DNA of 64,000 nt. It comes from Acanthochromis polyacanthus (taxonomy: Eukaryota; Chordata; Actinopteri; Pomacentridae). The notes beneath the pieces were generated by a model. The model worked only from the letters and a program-made list of their open reading frames with translations, was not told where the DNA came from and ran no database searches. How positions within the stretch are numbered: position 1 is the stretch's first letter; each line of letters begins with the position of its first letter. Below, in pieces: positions 25,601-37,417 of the stretch. The stretch is from assembly GCF_021347895.1 (NCBI RefSeq), contig NC_067115.1:13401876-13465875 (forward strand), read 5' to 3'. Both the position numbers and the translations under genes were made by a program.

Positions 25601-28600
25601 ACGCCGTCTGTCTGTCATGGCCTGCATTTGGCCAAATCCCCTACACATCATGGATGAGTACTCCTACAATTGGAAAATACAGCCAAGAGAAGGTGTAGAA
25701 ATGTAGTTTTTTTTTCTCAGTCCACTTGAATTATGATATGCTGAAAGGTTAGTATGAAGAAAAATAGTGCCTACCCCAGCTTTAACAATACTGAAGTATT
25801 CTGGGCCATTTCTGGAAACTAAAAGTTTTCTTTGATGCTATTTTGTTACGGTAAACAACAGAAATTACAAGCTGCATCAAGAGTTGAAAGTAAGCTTATT
25901 CTCCATCCAGTTAGGACAGGAGACTTAGGTTAATAAAATTTGGCTTTTTGAGAGATATTTGATTCAAATTAGGGAATTTTGGAACTTTCAACTGTAACTA
26001 AGCAAAAAGACACTGCCTGTTGATTAGTCATCATTCCAGCTGTTCATCTTGAAGAAACCCTGCCTCAAATTCATGACCTAAAACTGGGAATTTTCTTATA
26101 AATTACACGACTTTGTTTTAAAATTTTTCTTTTCAATGATTTCAGAACTCATGTAGATGAAGGTATGAATATGTCCTGATAAACTGAATGCTGCTGAGGT
26201 CTTACATGGACGCTATAGTCTCCAGGTTTGGCCTGAAAGCAAAAGGCCCCCTGAGGGTCGGAGTCGATGGTCCGACTGGAAGCCTTGTCTTGGCCCTGCT
26301 GTGTCAGAGTGACCTTGTAGCGACCCTGTTGCTTCATGCCCTCAGGCAGGCGACTGATGGAGATCTGGCCGCAGACACTGAACCTGCGTTTGAGCAGAAT
26401 CAGAAATTCAGACAACCTGTCAGCAACGTGACAACACGCAAAACCAAACTTAGAACACTGAAGCAAGATTTCTGCAATTTAATCCCACAAAATATAACGG
26501 ACCCTGCTGTGATGATGTCTGGAAGTTGAGGCGTGTTGGGTGCAATTTTCACGGTGATTGGCTCAAAGAACATGAGGTCCTTGTTAACGCGGATGGTGTA
26601 GGTACCAGCTGTCATGTTCTCCAACCGGAAAGAACCATCCTCCTTGCTGACAACTGTGAGGACAGATCAGTCAAGCAAGATGCAGTGTGAAGGTCTGCCT
26701 ACTTTCCAGAGAACTACCGAATGCACATATCATCTCCACAGAAAACATGGAGTTTTCTGGTTAGTTACCTTTGATCTGGTTGTTGAGGGAAACTGTAGCA
26801 TCAGGTACACCCTCCCCACCAGCGCTGTTGAGTACTCTGCCCGTCACAGAGAAGCCCATCACGCGGAACATGGGCTACGAACAGGGCAACGAAAAAGATA
26901 TTCATATGCGCACAATAACGACATATTTCACAAAAACACACTGCAAACTGGAGAGAGAGAATGTAACTCTTCACCTCTAGTTTTAAGCTGTTGTGTTCCA
27001 CTTTGAAATTCATCCTTGAAGGAGCAACATCAAAAGTGATCCGTTCTCCCCTGTAGAAAGGCACCTGAAAGTGAAGGATTTCGTAAAAACAAAATAAGAT
27101 TCACCATTTTTTGATGGAAGACTCTCAACACACCGTGCAGATTGAAGTTGTAATTTCATAAAATCAAACCCTATTCTTGATACTATGTTTGGTTGATATA
27201 ATATAGTAGTTTCTAGTGGTACTGCTGGAGTCTGCTTTTCCTGTGCTGGATATAAATTCCCTGGTCAAGAATGGGATGATTTGGGGAAAAAAGACGATCT
27301 GCAACTAGGGTTAGAACATGATGCAATAAAGTCTTTCAAAATCCTAAAGTGGTCTTTCTGTGTAAAAAGCTACCAGACATATACAGATAAGCTTTGACAA
27401 TTCTACAGTTTCATTTAGCAGACGCTTTAATCCAACACAACACAATACAACACAAGCAAGGAAAGCTTTTACTGTGAAAAAGCCACAAAGGTTAGTGCTG
27501 ACTACAACTCATTAAAAATAAGTCTACAAAACAAGATGGAAATTTTGGGGCATTTATTGGACTGCGGTTAATTTTTAAATATCAAAAGGAGTAACGGAAT
27601 AACAGAGCTGAAGAAAATTGTTAGATGAAAAGCTGCATATGTCAGCACCCCCTCAGCATGATTACAGCCTTTCTGCGTTCCGCTGCAGAAAATGACTCAC
27701 GCCATGTGCAGCACAAAATCAAAACTGTTCACAGCACTGAGATAAATGTCCAATTATTGACCAGCTTCTTTATTACAATCACGTAGCTGCACTATAAACA
27801 GAAATGAGTGCTCCGTTGTATTTCTGACAAAGCCTCTGCTCAACAGTGATAATTGCGGTGTTAAAACACACTTGCTGCTATCACACTGGCCAGAGGTGTC
27901 AAATCAACCATGACTGAAATTGTAGGGATGGCAGCTGTAAGTGACATAAGAAATAGCGGGCTGGTCTCTTTAGGTTTTTTTGTAAAAAAGCTTACCACAG
28001 TGTACTCGCCGCTGGCCAGTGAGGGAAAGCTGAATGTGCCGTCTTCCCTGGACAGAGCGCTGCACAGGTAGACCAGAGAGCTGTCCCCAGAATCCGCCCC
28101 CTCCACCGGGGATGTATTACAGCCACTGATGTCCTGGAATTTACAACAAACATAAACAAGAGCAACTGAACAATGTAACTTGGTTTTTTTGATCACAATT
28201 AAGTGTAAGAATGCATTCAAGTGCACCTAAGATAGCCCCATTTCCCCATGTTGGAGTGTGGAAACAACACAGATGCTACAAAGAAGCAATGTTGTGTTTT
28301 ATTGCCTGATGTTTACACAACACACTGATAGCTGTTTCCGGTGTTTGTGTGACAAAACAAGAGAACAAAGAGAAACAGAAACTGATAAATGTGTGTGACT
28401 AGTAAAAAAAATTTCAAATTAATTCCAGTCATTCTATGTCCACCACAATCCCAACTTAATGCCGTACTACAAATTGACATGTAATATGTCAATGTGCTTA
28501 AATGAACAATGAATGTTTCTGCTTATATAACAGCAGTCGAAATTTTCCCAGCCTTTCTGAGTTGTACTTTTCAATTGACGAAACATTCAAGCGAATTTCT

Positions 28601-31600
28601 CAAACCGGGAACTAATTTTTCCAACATTTTTCCACCACACATGTGCACTTATTCCATCCATCACTGCTCCCCACTATATTGTAAAAATAAAAGGCCTGTT
28701 CAATAAACTACTGCAACAAAATCAGTCCACCTTTAAGACATAAAAAATACACTTGGGCATTCTCTGGCTTCTCAAGAGAAAAACAGCTAACTTGGCTTGT
28801 CTTGAAACATGCAAAATTCCATGATATTCCAGAAACTCCAAGAGGGAAATCTGTAGTTAAAGCCATATACTGACCCTCTTCTTAATGTAGGATAGATGAG
28901 ACACGCACTAAGAACCCTTGATCTAGTTCATCTCCTTACTGCTTCTAAAAATGCAGAATAATGCTCATTTACCTCTCTCTTGACTGTGGCTGAGTACAGT
29001 AAGAAGGTGACCTCCTTCATGGGCTCTCCATCACTGCGGACCTCCCCCGAGACATCGTAGCCTCCAACAACCAGATGGTCGGCGGCCGGGGCGTTGGCAT
29101 TGGAGACGTGCACCGAGGTAGTGCTCTGCGGGAAGACGGCAAAGGTCGCGGCGTAAGTTGCAGTGAGGGACGGAAAAATGGCCCTGTCAGGAGCAGTGTG
29201 ATTACTGCTGGAGATCATTAGTTATAACCCTGCTAACCTGACAGGGAACCTTTTCAGCTGAGCAAGTAGGTGAATAATGAAGTTTTGTACCCTCAAGTGA
29301 TACAGACTGAAAAAGACCTAGGAGATCAGACACACTCCATGGTATTAATGATACTACTTCGAAGGGGGAACTGTGACAACATGCTCCTCGGCATCTTAAT
29401 ACTGTGTTATGGGGGCAAAAGTGATGTCGCACAGGTGTAATCTGACTGCCATTTGGAACCGTTAATTACAAAGTAGTGTCTACAGATACGGACCCGTACC
29501 CGTAGCCTGTGGCCTACGGATACGGCACTTTCCCTTACCATAAATATTAATGAGACGTACATGAATATTAATGAGCCGGCTGATGAACGCGCTTTGTGAT
29601 TGGCTGGTAATCCGACGGACATAAATATTAATGAGCCGGCTTGGTAATCCGAGTGATGAAGGCGCTTCCGTGATTCGAGGTGAATCTGCGTGCCGAGCCT
29701 GTCATGTCAGTCATCTGCTGTTCTCTTTTCTATCATGCATAATGTCTTATAAATATCATTATCTGACTTTTTCACGGACAGCGATTTGGGGGTTGAAATC
29801 GGCACTACTATTAAAATAGCAAAACTTTTTATTCACGTGACCCTGTTCTAATAAAGCACAAACAGCAAACAAAACAAATGGCGGAACTAACAGCCAGCAA
29901 ACTACAAGTATTTTTTTACCTTCAAAAGTAGCGACAGACTATTACATATTAACAACCTAAACAAAACCCTGACGTATTTTCTACGTCTGTCAACACAGAC
30001 ACTGCACGTCAGTCACTTTAATGTTAGCGGACTCTGTTGAATGGCTAATTTACATCACCACAAACAAATCTCACAATATCACAGTAAATCGAGTTTGTGG
30101 GTTTTTTTAATTCATGCCGAATTAAAGAGCTGCTCCTCACCATTCACGAGTGTTTGTTTCATATTCGACATCCTTAACTTTATCTTGTAAATTAGCGTCC
30201 GAAATTAAATGGGAACATTTGCAATGGAGTTCGTCAGCCGCTTCCACCACTGAACGCGGTAAACTACTTAATAGGAGCTGGACTTCAAACAATTTATACA
30301 CGGCGTCTAAAAGCGTAAAAACTGCAATGTCTAAAGTGTGAGAGGAGACGGTGTATTTTTGGTTAAATTATACAATGTTCGCCGTCAAAGTCATTCATAT
30401 AAACTGCCTGTAATGTGCAGCAAATAGTAGTTAACCGGCGCCAGCTCTTCAGTGACCTTAACGGGTCCGTACCTCTAGTACAGATGCTAGCATCAACCTA
30501 ATTACAAACCTGTTGATCTGTCCCACCTCAGTTCCAAAAGCCTTAATCCAGCTCTTAAAATCATCATATTCAATGCATGCTCTGACCTACATGGGTGTCT
30601 ACCACCATGGACTGTTCATTTTTGAGACTGTCAGTGCGTGTGATTTAGCTTTAATGGGTGACAAAGTAAAGAAAATTATTATGTATAGTCTCTTGGTAAA
30701 TGTTGGGCCACCTCTATTGAGCCTTGGCATTGCTGCTGCATTTCTCTGGAACTCTAGAGGGATAGTCATTTTTCAGGATATTTCTTTTAGCATTCATCAG
30801 TCTCTAAATCTACTTTTAACATCCATTTTTGCAATTTGCTTTTAAAGCACTTCGAACTGCATTTGATTTGGTTGAAAAGTGATCTATAAAGAAAGTCTGA
30901 TTCACTGATGAGTGAGATTTCCTGAATAAACAACGGATGTAAGAAGCAAAAGAAAATCTATCATGGGACGCAGTTCTTCTTTTGAGACAGTTTCAGTACT
31001 CATGATCTGTATCTTGGATTTGGTCAATAAACATTATTATATTATTATTAGAAAATTTGAGGTTTTAAGTTTGCTAGTTTTCCTGACTACCTTCCACAGA
31101 AGGAACATCTTTCACTCCCGCAAAACAAACATTCCTTCATGGATGCCACATTCATGCTTATACACAGTATGTGCTGTCTACGGCCCAATGACAATACAAA
31201 CCAACCTGCTCCAGAGTCCAAGAGGAATGGGAGGCTGTGATGTCGTAATTTCCAGGTAGCACTTTGAAGAAGGTATACCTGTGTTAGCAAGGACAAAAAG
31301 GGGAAAGAATGTCTTGACACGGCAAACCATTTCAAATATATACTAGAAACAATTGGGTGAAACTCTACTGAATATACAGGTGTGAGCTACTTACTTTCCT
31401 CCAGGCTGTGTCACAACACTCTGCAGTTTCTCCTCTGTTCCTGCTCGGCTCAGTTTGACTTCTACTCCTGCTGGGCCCAGGAGATGGCCCTTACTCAGAA
31501 CCTAAAAATACATAGTACATTTAAAAAAAAAGATGCCAACATTTCCATACACTGTACAAACAAACAGCAATGTCTCATTTCTAAGCTTCAGACATTCCAT

Positions 31601-34600
31601 GAACTACTTATGTCATTCCACTGGGAAAATTGCTAAAATCTAAGTTAAAAAAATGGTGAAATTACAACGAAATTGCTACATTCTGCGTCTCGTTTAGATT
31701 CACCAAAAGTAAACTGTTTGCTCTATCCACTTTCTGGCTGACCAGAAATCAAAAAATTATGTCTGTTGTGACTGAACTGTAGGAGTGTATCTGGGTCAAC
31801 ATACAGTTGATAGGTGTCATAGTTGACATTTTTTGCTGTTTTCAGGCCTAAAATCAACATGGCCACCTATAACCAAACACCACATGGCATTTTTACAGAC
31901 AGATTTTTCTAAAATAATATATATGCACCTGAGTACAATTGAAATCGAAAGTTATTTATAAAGATATTGTAGTAAACCTGTTGACATGCCATAAATCCAC
32001 ACTTGACTCACACATTACTTTGTATTAAATAAAGCCTTGAAGTCTTGCCAATCTTTTCAATTTGTTATTTTCCATATAAAATTTTATATTTTGCCAAATA
32101 AGAAATATATGTCATGATTATCTCAACTTAATAAAAAGAACACACTCAAAACCATTTTTGAATAAGCTCATTTTATCACTGTTTAACTAATTAGAAGGTG
32201 GTTGTTATTATAGTCAGAAAGCTACTTAGTTGACATTTTAGTTATATCCAGTCATTTTTTATTAATAAGCGATTGTTTCCATAATAAATAATTATAGAAC
32301 TTGTAAATATGTGATCATAATGAATATAAAAAATATTAGTTTTTTAACTTTTAATAAAAATGTATGCAAGATATATCCCATGGACTTCAAGTGTCCCTCA
32401 AGTACATATTGACCCATCTGCAGAGTAGAGAGGAGACAAGTATGGGCATAATTTAAATTGTAAATAGTAAAACAGATATAATATGTAGAGCCACCATTTT
32501 TCCAGTATTGGTAACAAAATGTTTTATACTTTGATTCAAGCTGTTTTTAATTTTTTGGCAAACTAAACAATCAACTTTTCATTTCTATGATTTCTGGCAT
32601 TCTAGCATTGTTACACTGCACAGAGGACATGCTTCAGTTCTTTCTACATCTAGCCAAGGAAGTGTGGTTTTCATGGAGGTTTATATTTTATAATTACTTT
32701 ATAAAGCAGTGCGAAACTAGCATTAAGAGAGTAAAAATGTTCAGGACAGTTTGGAGGGTAAGACACTGTAAGTCACTTCTCAAGACACTATGTTGCATGG
32801 ATAAGAGAAACTGTGAAAGTTTCAAAGACTTATTTGCATCGCCGCACACAAAGATCATTGAAATTATAAAGCACCGTTTAACTCTTAGACTCTGAGCATT
32901 TTTTCTGCATGCCTTTAAAATCCAAACAACGAAACTTTAAAAACTCTCACCGTTCCCGAGACTGAGAAACCTGTAAAGACAAAATTGATGTCTTGTTCTT
33001 TGGTACAGATGTCACTGACTCCATCCACATGCAGGTCAACACTGGTAGGCTCTGGTGTGCAAAACGAATACAATTTAGTACGAAGGCTTCGGACTTCAAC
33101 AGCTGAAAAAAATCAGGGACGCATCTGTGAGTGTCTTACCAAAGCTCCACCCGAGAGGAGGCTCGATCTTCAAAACAAAGTCACCCTGTGTGGAAGAGAC
33201 AAGTGTGCAAATGAAAGTCACCTCCAGTGAAATACTTAGTTGAAAATTCTCAGATGAGTGGCTCTCATACCTTGTCATAGAGAGGGATCATGAAGTAACC
33301 ATTGATTGGAGCACAATCCGTCTGATATTTCAAGGAACCTTGCTTGGTGTACAGTTTAATCTGTGCATGCAAAAGGACATACGCTTGTCAATATGTCGCA
33401 ATTACTAAACCTGACATTAACATTTCATTTTAGCATATTTGCAGTATGGCCAGCAGAGGCTTCTGGTGTTTGGCATATTAAATTGCACTGTTTTGTATTA
33501 TTCAGTCACTCAGTTTTCTCTTTTGCAGTTACATTTCCACCTCTTTTTTAGCCATCACAACTTTACCCTAGCTATCTTGGTCATATGGCTGTCTACACAT
33601 GTGTTTATGAATATCACTTCTGACATGACTATTTTTTTGGCAATATTGCATGTTATTAACTTCACCATCTCTCCTGTAGATTGAGCTTTGTTCTCTCCGT
33701 CCTCTCTGCAGGTGTTTCTTACTCTGGAGCTGCACACGTCCGATCTGCAGCTTCTGACCTCACCAATCTGTCCAGGGTTTCTGTTCTATTGTTTGTTTAC
33801 TGTTTTCTCTCCCACTTATCCTCTTCCCTACCAGTCAAGCCAGGGAAGAGGATGGCAGCCCTGCCTGACCCTTGTTCTGCTGGAGATCTCCTGCTGCTAA
33901 AAGGGAGTTTTTCCTCTCCACTGTAAGAAATATGCTTCTTCATAGAAAATCTTAAGATCTTGTTGGGTTTTCCTTGTAGAATTTTGAGCAACCACAAGTT
34001 GTTTATTTTTTATTGTTTTTGTCTTTTTTAACTAGGCAGGTAAATTTCCATAATTAATAAAACTATTAGGGCCTTTACCTTGCCATTTAATTTAATGAGG
34101 TAAATGTACATATTTTATGGTGCTGTCATAATATTTAAATTACTCAGGTTAATTCATAGATCCTTGTAGCGTCTTAACTTTAATATTTAAACTTGTTATT
34201 TATATTAACAATGCTAATCTTATCTCTGTACTGTAAATACTATGTCTGAATGGCTGCTGTTTTAAATATCCTACATAAAAACGATGATCTGACTAGAATA
34301 AATTAAACGACAAACTAGCTGAGTAAGTGTCTTAACTGTCATCAGCAAACAGGCCAGTCTACCTGGGATTTACTTAATTTCACTAATTTAATGAACCAAA
34401 TGGCTAATCCCATGGAGACTGTGAATGAGAAGGGATTAGGACTAGTGGAAAGCACTTAGGAGTGACAGGTTGTAGGATTAGCAGTGAATGCCATGTGTCA
34501 TGCATTAATGGAAGGATAATATAACAAGGGTTTTTCAGTTTACCGATCCAAATCATGCAAATTAGCAATATAGCAGGTGGCTAACTTACCGCTAAATTAC

Positions 34601-34943
34601 ATAAAATGCACTAAATAGTGTTTGTTAGCGTTGGAGAGGTAATTTTGAGTTGAAACAGACTGCTTTTGTGGTCGTTTCATTCAAACTGTCACAGAGCAAG
34701 CTAGGTCCGACTAACCTTTAGCTCACTAAGATAAACCAGCTAGCCGTTAACGTGCTAACTAGCTAGCCGGGACGTTTCCACTCTCACCTCGATCAGGGAG
34801 TAGTTGATTTCAACGTCGGATTTCACAAATCCACCGCATGCCACCACGATGTCATCAGAGGACACGGTCAAGACTTGCGAATATATAATACAAAACAAAA
34901 ACCAAAGGGATCCTACGTCTGCCCGGATCGTAATTCTCAACAT
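13674..34943 (-). CDS. nomo: Nodal modulator (NOMO), ER-membrane translocon-associated protein
   Basis: NOMO is a type I ER-membrane protein with a large lumenal chain of beta-sandwich (carboxypeptidase-regulatory/Ig-like) domains. With NCLN and TMEM147 it forms a complex at the multipass translocon; Nicalin-NOMO was first described as a Nodal antagonist. I traced 31 exons, phase-consistent, total 3666 nt = 1221 aa (human about 1222). Exons (5' to 3'): 34788-34943, 33271-33360, 33140-33185, 32951-33051, 31395-31501, 31206-31278, 28973-29125, 27996-28133, 26975-27064, 26769-26874, 26503-26653, 26206-26383, 24792-24933, 24516-24647, 23733-23869, 23540-23627, 23281-23344, 23087-23182, 22746-22967, 21804-21886, 21470-21629, 18451-18577, 17205-17318, 16906-17033, 16593-16734, 15829-15912, 14822-14932, 14618-14719, 14350-14469, 14109-14201, 13674-13805. 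Exon 1 encodes a signal peptide followed by ACGGFVKSDVEINYSLIE. Exon 19 (residues about 683-757) is charged and Gln/Glu/Arg-rich. The last two exons encode the membrane segment SYIALPLTLLLLLAAYNHEK (near 1159-1175) and a short basic tail ending KARRT. All junctions are GT-AG; exon 14 uses a weak donor (gttctt). Confidence 0.97.
17465..17965. mobile_element. MITE-like dispersed repeat in a nomo intron
   Basis: The block starts with CATAGACTGTATATAAAGAT, a phrase I recognise from a widespread teleost non-autonomous repeat, and runs through 'ggcggagccagggggcgtgg' to 'accaacgggtgacatcacgg'. It is much GC-richer than the intron around it and has no coding capacity. I did not find both terminal repeats, so the borders are approximate. 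Confidence 0.5.
19750..20545 (-). mobile_element. L2-like LINE 3' fragment in a nomo intron
   Basis: Minus-strand translation gives IDYCSFLVASLRA, LKPLQMIQNAAARLVFSQ and, after frame changes, VPSYLNSLIQVYTPSHSLRS, the C-terminal end of an L2-type reverse transcriptase. The end near 19.76 kb carries 'tttagcagacacttttatcc', the characteristic 3' tail of fish L2 LINEs and their SINE partners. It is truncated and frameshifted. It lies antisense to nothing: both it and nomo read on the minus strand. Confidence 0.8.
27405..27445. repeat. Short L2/SINE tail fragment in a nomo intron
   Basis: Contains TTTCATTTAGCAGACGCTTT, the same tail signature seen at 19.76 kb, but only about 40 bases are recognisable. 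Confidence 0.45.
29478..30478. mobile_element. Non-autonomous TIR element with internal direct repeats, in a nomo intron
   Basis: The left end reads CTACAGATACGGACCCGTAC. The right end, complemented, reads CTAGAGGTACGGACCCGTTA, giving about 18-20 bp imperfect terminal inverted repeats about 1 kb apart. Near the left end a segment with ATAAATATTAATGAGCCGGC recurs (about 29.53-29.58 and 29.62-29.64 kb), so there is internal direct duplication. No transposase frame is present. Family assignment is not possible by eye. Confidence 0.55.
30510..30905 (+). mobile_element. Possible LINE 3'-end remnant
   Basis: The end at about 30.84-30.90 kb (AAGCACTTCGAACTGCATTT followed by a GATCTATAAAGAAAG-like stretch) matches the usual 3' tail of fish L2/Rex LINEs. 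The preceding open frame has no family resemblance I can name. Strand is judged from the tail orientation. Confidence 0.4.
32240..32425. repeat. Dispersed repeat, inverted relative to a copy at 35.74-35.82 kb
   Basis: Shares TATCCCATGGACTTCAA, the CATATTGACCCAT end and a GATTGTTTCCA block with the complement of 35.74-35.82 kb. This copy has about 80 extra bases between the two shared blocks. The family is not identified. Confidence 0.55.
33690..33945 (+). mobile_element. LINE 3'-region fragment in nomo intron 1
   Basis: Contains 'gaggatggcagccctgcctg' and 'ctgctaaaagggagtttttc', a module I recognise from the 3' part of fish L2/Rex-type LINEs. No reverse transcriptase motifs remain. Confidence 0.5.
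34030..34225. repeat. Degenerate tandem repeat, ~50-60 bp period, in nomo intron 1
   Basis: Three diverged units centred on 'cttaactttaatatttaaac'-like cores (near 34.07, 34.12 and 34.17 kb), alternating with 'aggtaaat' spacers. The cores and spacers resemble those at 45.06-45.42 kb. Confidence 0.4.
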
Positions 34944-35090
34944 TTTGACGGGCTGACTGATCTGTCGCTGAGCCGAGAAACAGCACGCTGCCTCCGGTTC
35001 CGTACCAGCTGAGCTGCTGTCAGTGACCGGCCGAGGAGGACTGCAAACAGCGGCCTCTGGAGGCCCGGAGGAGGTGTAACTTCACCACAT
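34944..35090 (-). promoter_or_regulatory. nomo: Probable nomo promoter/5' UTR
   Basis: The sequence just upstream of the nomo start codon is GC- and CpG-richer than the surroundings (for example CTGCCTCCGGTTCCGTACC and GTGACCGGCCGAGGAGG) and lacks an obvious TATA box. This fits the CpG-type promoter of a housekeeping ER gene. The transcription start cannot be placed from sequence alone. Confidence 0.45.
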
Positions 35091-35239
35091 TTACAAGTAA
35101 GGTGAGAGAAGACCAAATACAGTAAGCGCTCAGGAAGTTAGAGTTTTTTTATTTGTTTGTTTTTTGGTCTTTGTAGTGTGCGTGTGGGTGTGTGTTCGTA
35201 GATATGACAGTTTGAACTAGGTCGGGTAAAGGAAAGTCT

Positions 35240-35393
35240 GTAAGTCTACTGTCTGGTCCACACTCCGGAACAGAAGGTGGCGGTAATGCACCCAGAAGTT
35301 GGATGCCAACCGCCGTAAAACAAGAAGAAGAAGAAGAAGAAGAAGAAGAAGAAGAAGAAGAAGAAGAAGAAGAAGAAGAAGAAGAAGAAGAAG

Positions 35394-35485
<92 letters not shown>
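35240..35485. repeat. Repeat module ending in a long (AAG)n-(AGT)n array
   Basis: A unique-looking module ('acagaaggtggcggtaatgc', 'ttggatgccaaccgccgtaa') runs directly into about 100 bases of AAG triplets (35322-35423), then about 60 bases of AGT/TAG triplets (to 35485). I recognise the module-plus-AAG arrangement as a dispersed fish repeat whose 3' end tails into AAG. The open frames through the array (poly-Glu, poly-Arg, poly-Ser) are artefacts of the triplet repeat. Confidence 0.8.
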
Positions 35486-35739
35486 AGCACTCAGGTCCTT
35501 TATTTAAGCAACAAATACCAATGCAGCAATTTGAAAACACTCTCTTACAAGTAAAATTCCTTCATAAAAAGTCCTTTATAAATGAAAAGTATTCACTCCT
35601 TTGGAAGTTGTCCCCTTTTTTGCCTTTTCATCATCATGATCAATTTATTACTCTGCCAAGGAACGCAGAGGAGTTATGGGACGATGAACATAACTTTGTC
35701 CTTCTGTTTGTCTGTGCCACATCTTTACTATAGATATAC

Positions 35740-35825
35740 ACGTATATGGGTCAATATATAATTGAGGGAGTTTGAAGTCCATGGGATATTCTGGAAACAA
35801 TCATTTATTTGTGACTGGACTTGAA
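35740..35825. repeat. Dispersed repeat, inverted partner of 32.24-32.42 kb
   Basis: Reads ATGGGTCAATATATAATTGA, then GAAGTCCATGGGATATTCTG and GGAAACAATCATTTATT. This is the reverse complement of the 32 kb copy, with the central part of that copy missing. Confidence 0.55.
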
Positions 35826-35979
35826 AGGGGGTGGTCACTCATAATCCTTGATCACTTATAATCCTTGATCACTTATTTTACATCTTATATTTTTAAAAAC
35901 TAATTTACATTACTTTGAAGAAATTAGTTTTAAGTCTTACATAAAAAACTGGTTTAATCCCTCTTACTGATATATTGCT

Positions 35980-36125
35980 ATATATCTTTGACATCATTAG
36001 ATTATTATTGACACATCAGTGTGTTGGCAGCATGTTTCAGCTGTAGCTGCTGGAGGCGGAGCTAGTCTTAACTACTTAACAGTTTTATTGACAGTGGCAT
36101 CAGATAAATCTGAGGGGACTGTTGT
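35980..36125. mobile_element. Partial copy of the 7.9-8.8 kb hAT-like element
   Basis: 'tttcagctgtagctgctgga' and 'ggcggagctagtcttaacta' parallel the internal part of the 7.9-8.8 kb element near 8.30-8.42 kb. The terminal repeats are not preserved here. Confidence 0.5.
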
Positions 36126-36776
36126 GGAAAAAGTGCCAAGAGACTTCTGACCGTAAAAAATAAAACATTCCTGGGTTGTTGGTCATTTTATTCCACTGAA
36201 AGAGGGAGAGATAAAAAATTGCCCAGCAAGAGTGAAAGCTTATCTTTAGGATGGCAGTTAAAACTCTTTTTCCACTGGTTCTTTTCAAATGGCCCCAGAA
36301 GATTTTCATACCATTCAAGAATTGCTTAGTCCTCCTCCTCCTTCCTAGAGATAAAAATGCATTCCCTTAAATGAACCTGGAGCTTTATTGACCATATCAG
36401 AAACTCTCAGTCCACATTCCATATGTTGACAAATGAGCTTACTTCGACTCCAACTCCAAACCTAACATAGGCCTCAAGTCCATATTTTTAACCCTAGTTA
36501 TGTTACACTCCTGTTCTACCACTAAAAACAGTGGTTAGCCTGGGAGCTGATCACATTAGCATTGTCTGTCCCTGAAAATGAGTAAACATGTAGGTAACTG
36601 ATCATGAATAGAAGATTAACAGCTGATTAAATAACCTAAGGGCCTGTAACCAAGTTTGTTTTCATGTGGTGTCAGGTGACTGATGAGATGAAATAATTAA
36701 AAACAGACATTCAAAAATGTGTTTTGGTGGGATAATGGATCATTTGAACACTGCTGCTGATAAAAAAAAACAAATA

Positions 36777-36782
36777 TTTATT
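36777..36782 (-). terminator. tmc7: Candidate polyadenylation signal for tmc7
   Basis: TTTATT on the plus strand (AATAAA on the minus strand), about 640 bp past the tmc7 stop. The stretch 36783-37417 would be the 3' UTR; it contains no other gene or repeat signal. Confidence 0.45.
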
Positions 36783-37417
36783 TTTTTATGTCTATGGTTT
36801 CACATTAAAAGTAGTCACCACAGTCATATCAAGGCATCATAAGTTACACAGCATTTTCCCTTAAGTCTGACCAAAACATTATCAATAGTAACAAAACACC
36901 CACCATCCAAAAGATATGTTGAAGATACAGTCACACTTTTGTTAAAAAATATTGTTACAGTTTAGTATTTTGAAGTTAGTTATTTTCATTATTATGCAAC
37001 AGAGTGATTCACAATGCTATAGAGTGCTAGATGTAAAACATACATACAACAAATACACAGCACTACTAACATAGAAGTAGTAGGAAAATCTAGTGTTAAC
37101 ACATTTAAAGTGCATAAAATTTAGAAAGTACAGTAGTTTAAAGCAAGTCCTTCTCAGAAGGAAAAAATGACAGTACGCACAGTATGAGAAAACACCACAG
37201 GTGACCAGGAATGATTGTTTTAGTTTAAAAATAGTGCTGCTTCTTAATAGTTTTACAATTTTCGTATTGTCAACGATAGAACACTGTCAGCAGGTTCAGA
37301 GTAGCACCCAAAATGTGGTGTTTTCACAGTAAAACAAATAAGAATTAACACTTAAAGAAATAATTGAAACAGCTTGCAAGTCCTGTACACTTTGTTCTCT
37401 ACAGTTGGGCACCTGCC

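Noticed and set aside
30513..30845. 110-codon plus-strand frame with a hydrophobic stretch
   Set aside because: It runs into a LINE-like 3' tail and matches no membrane protein I know; better treated as repeat-derived.
34741..34780. GCTAGC/GTTAAC-rich palindromic stretch next to the nomo exon 1 donor
   Set aside because: Short GCTAGC-type palindromes are frequent in fish DNA; no evidence for a specific site.
35299..35733. Open frames of poly-Arg/Ser, poly-Glu/Val and poly-Ser/Thr or poly-Leu on both strands
   Set aside because: They are generated by the AAG/AGT triplet array and have no splice or protein-family support.
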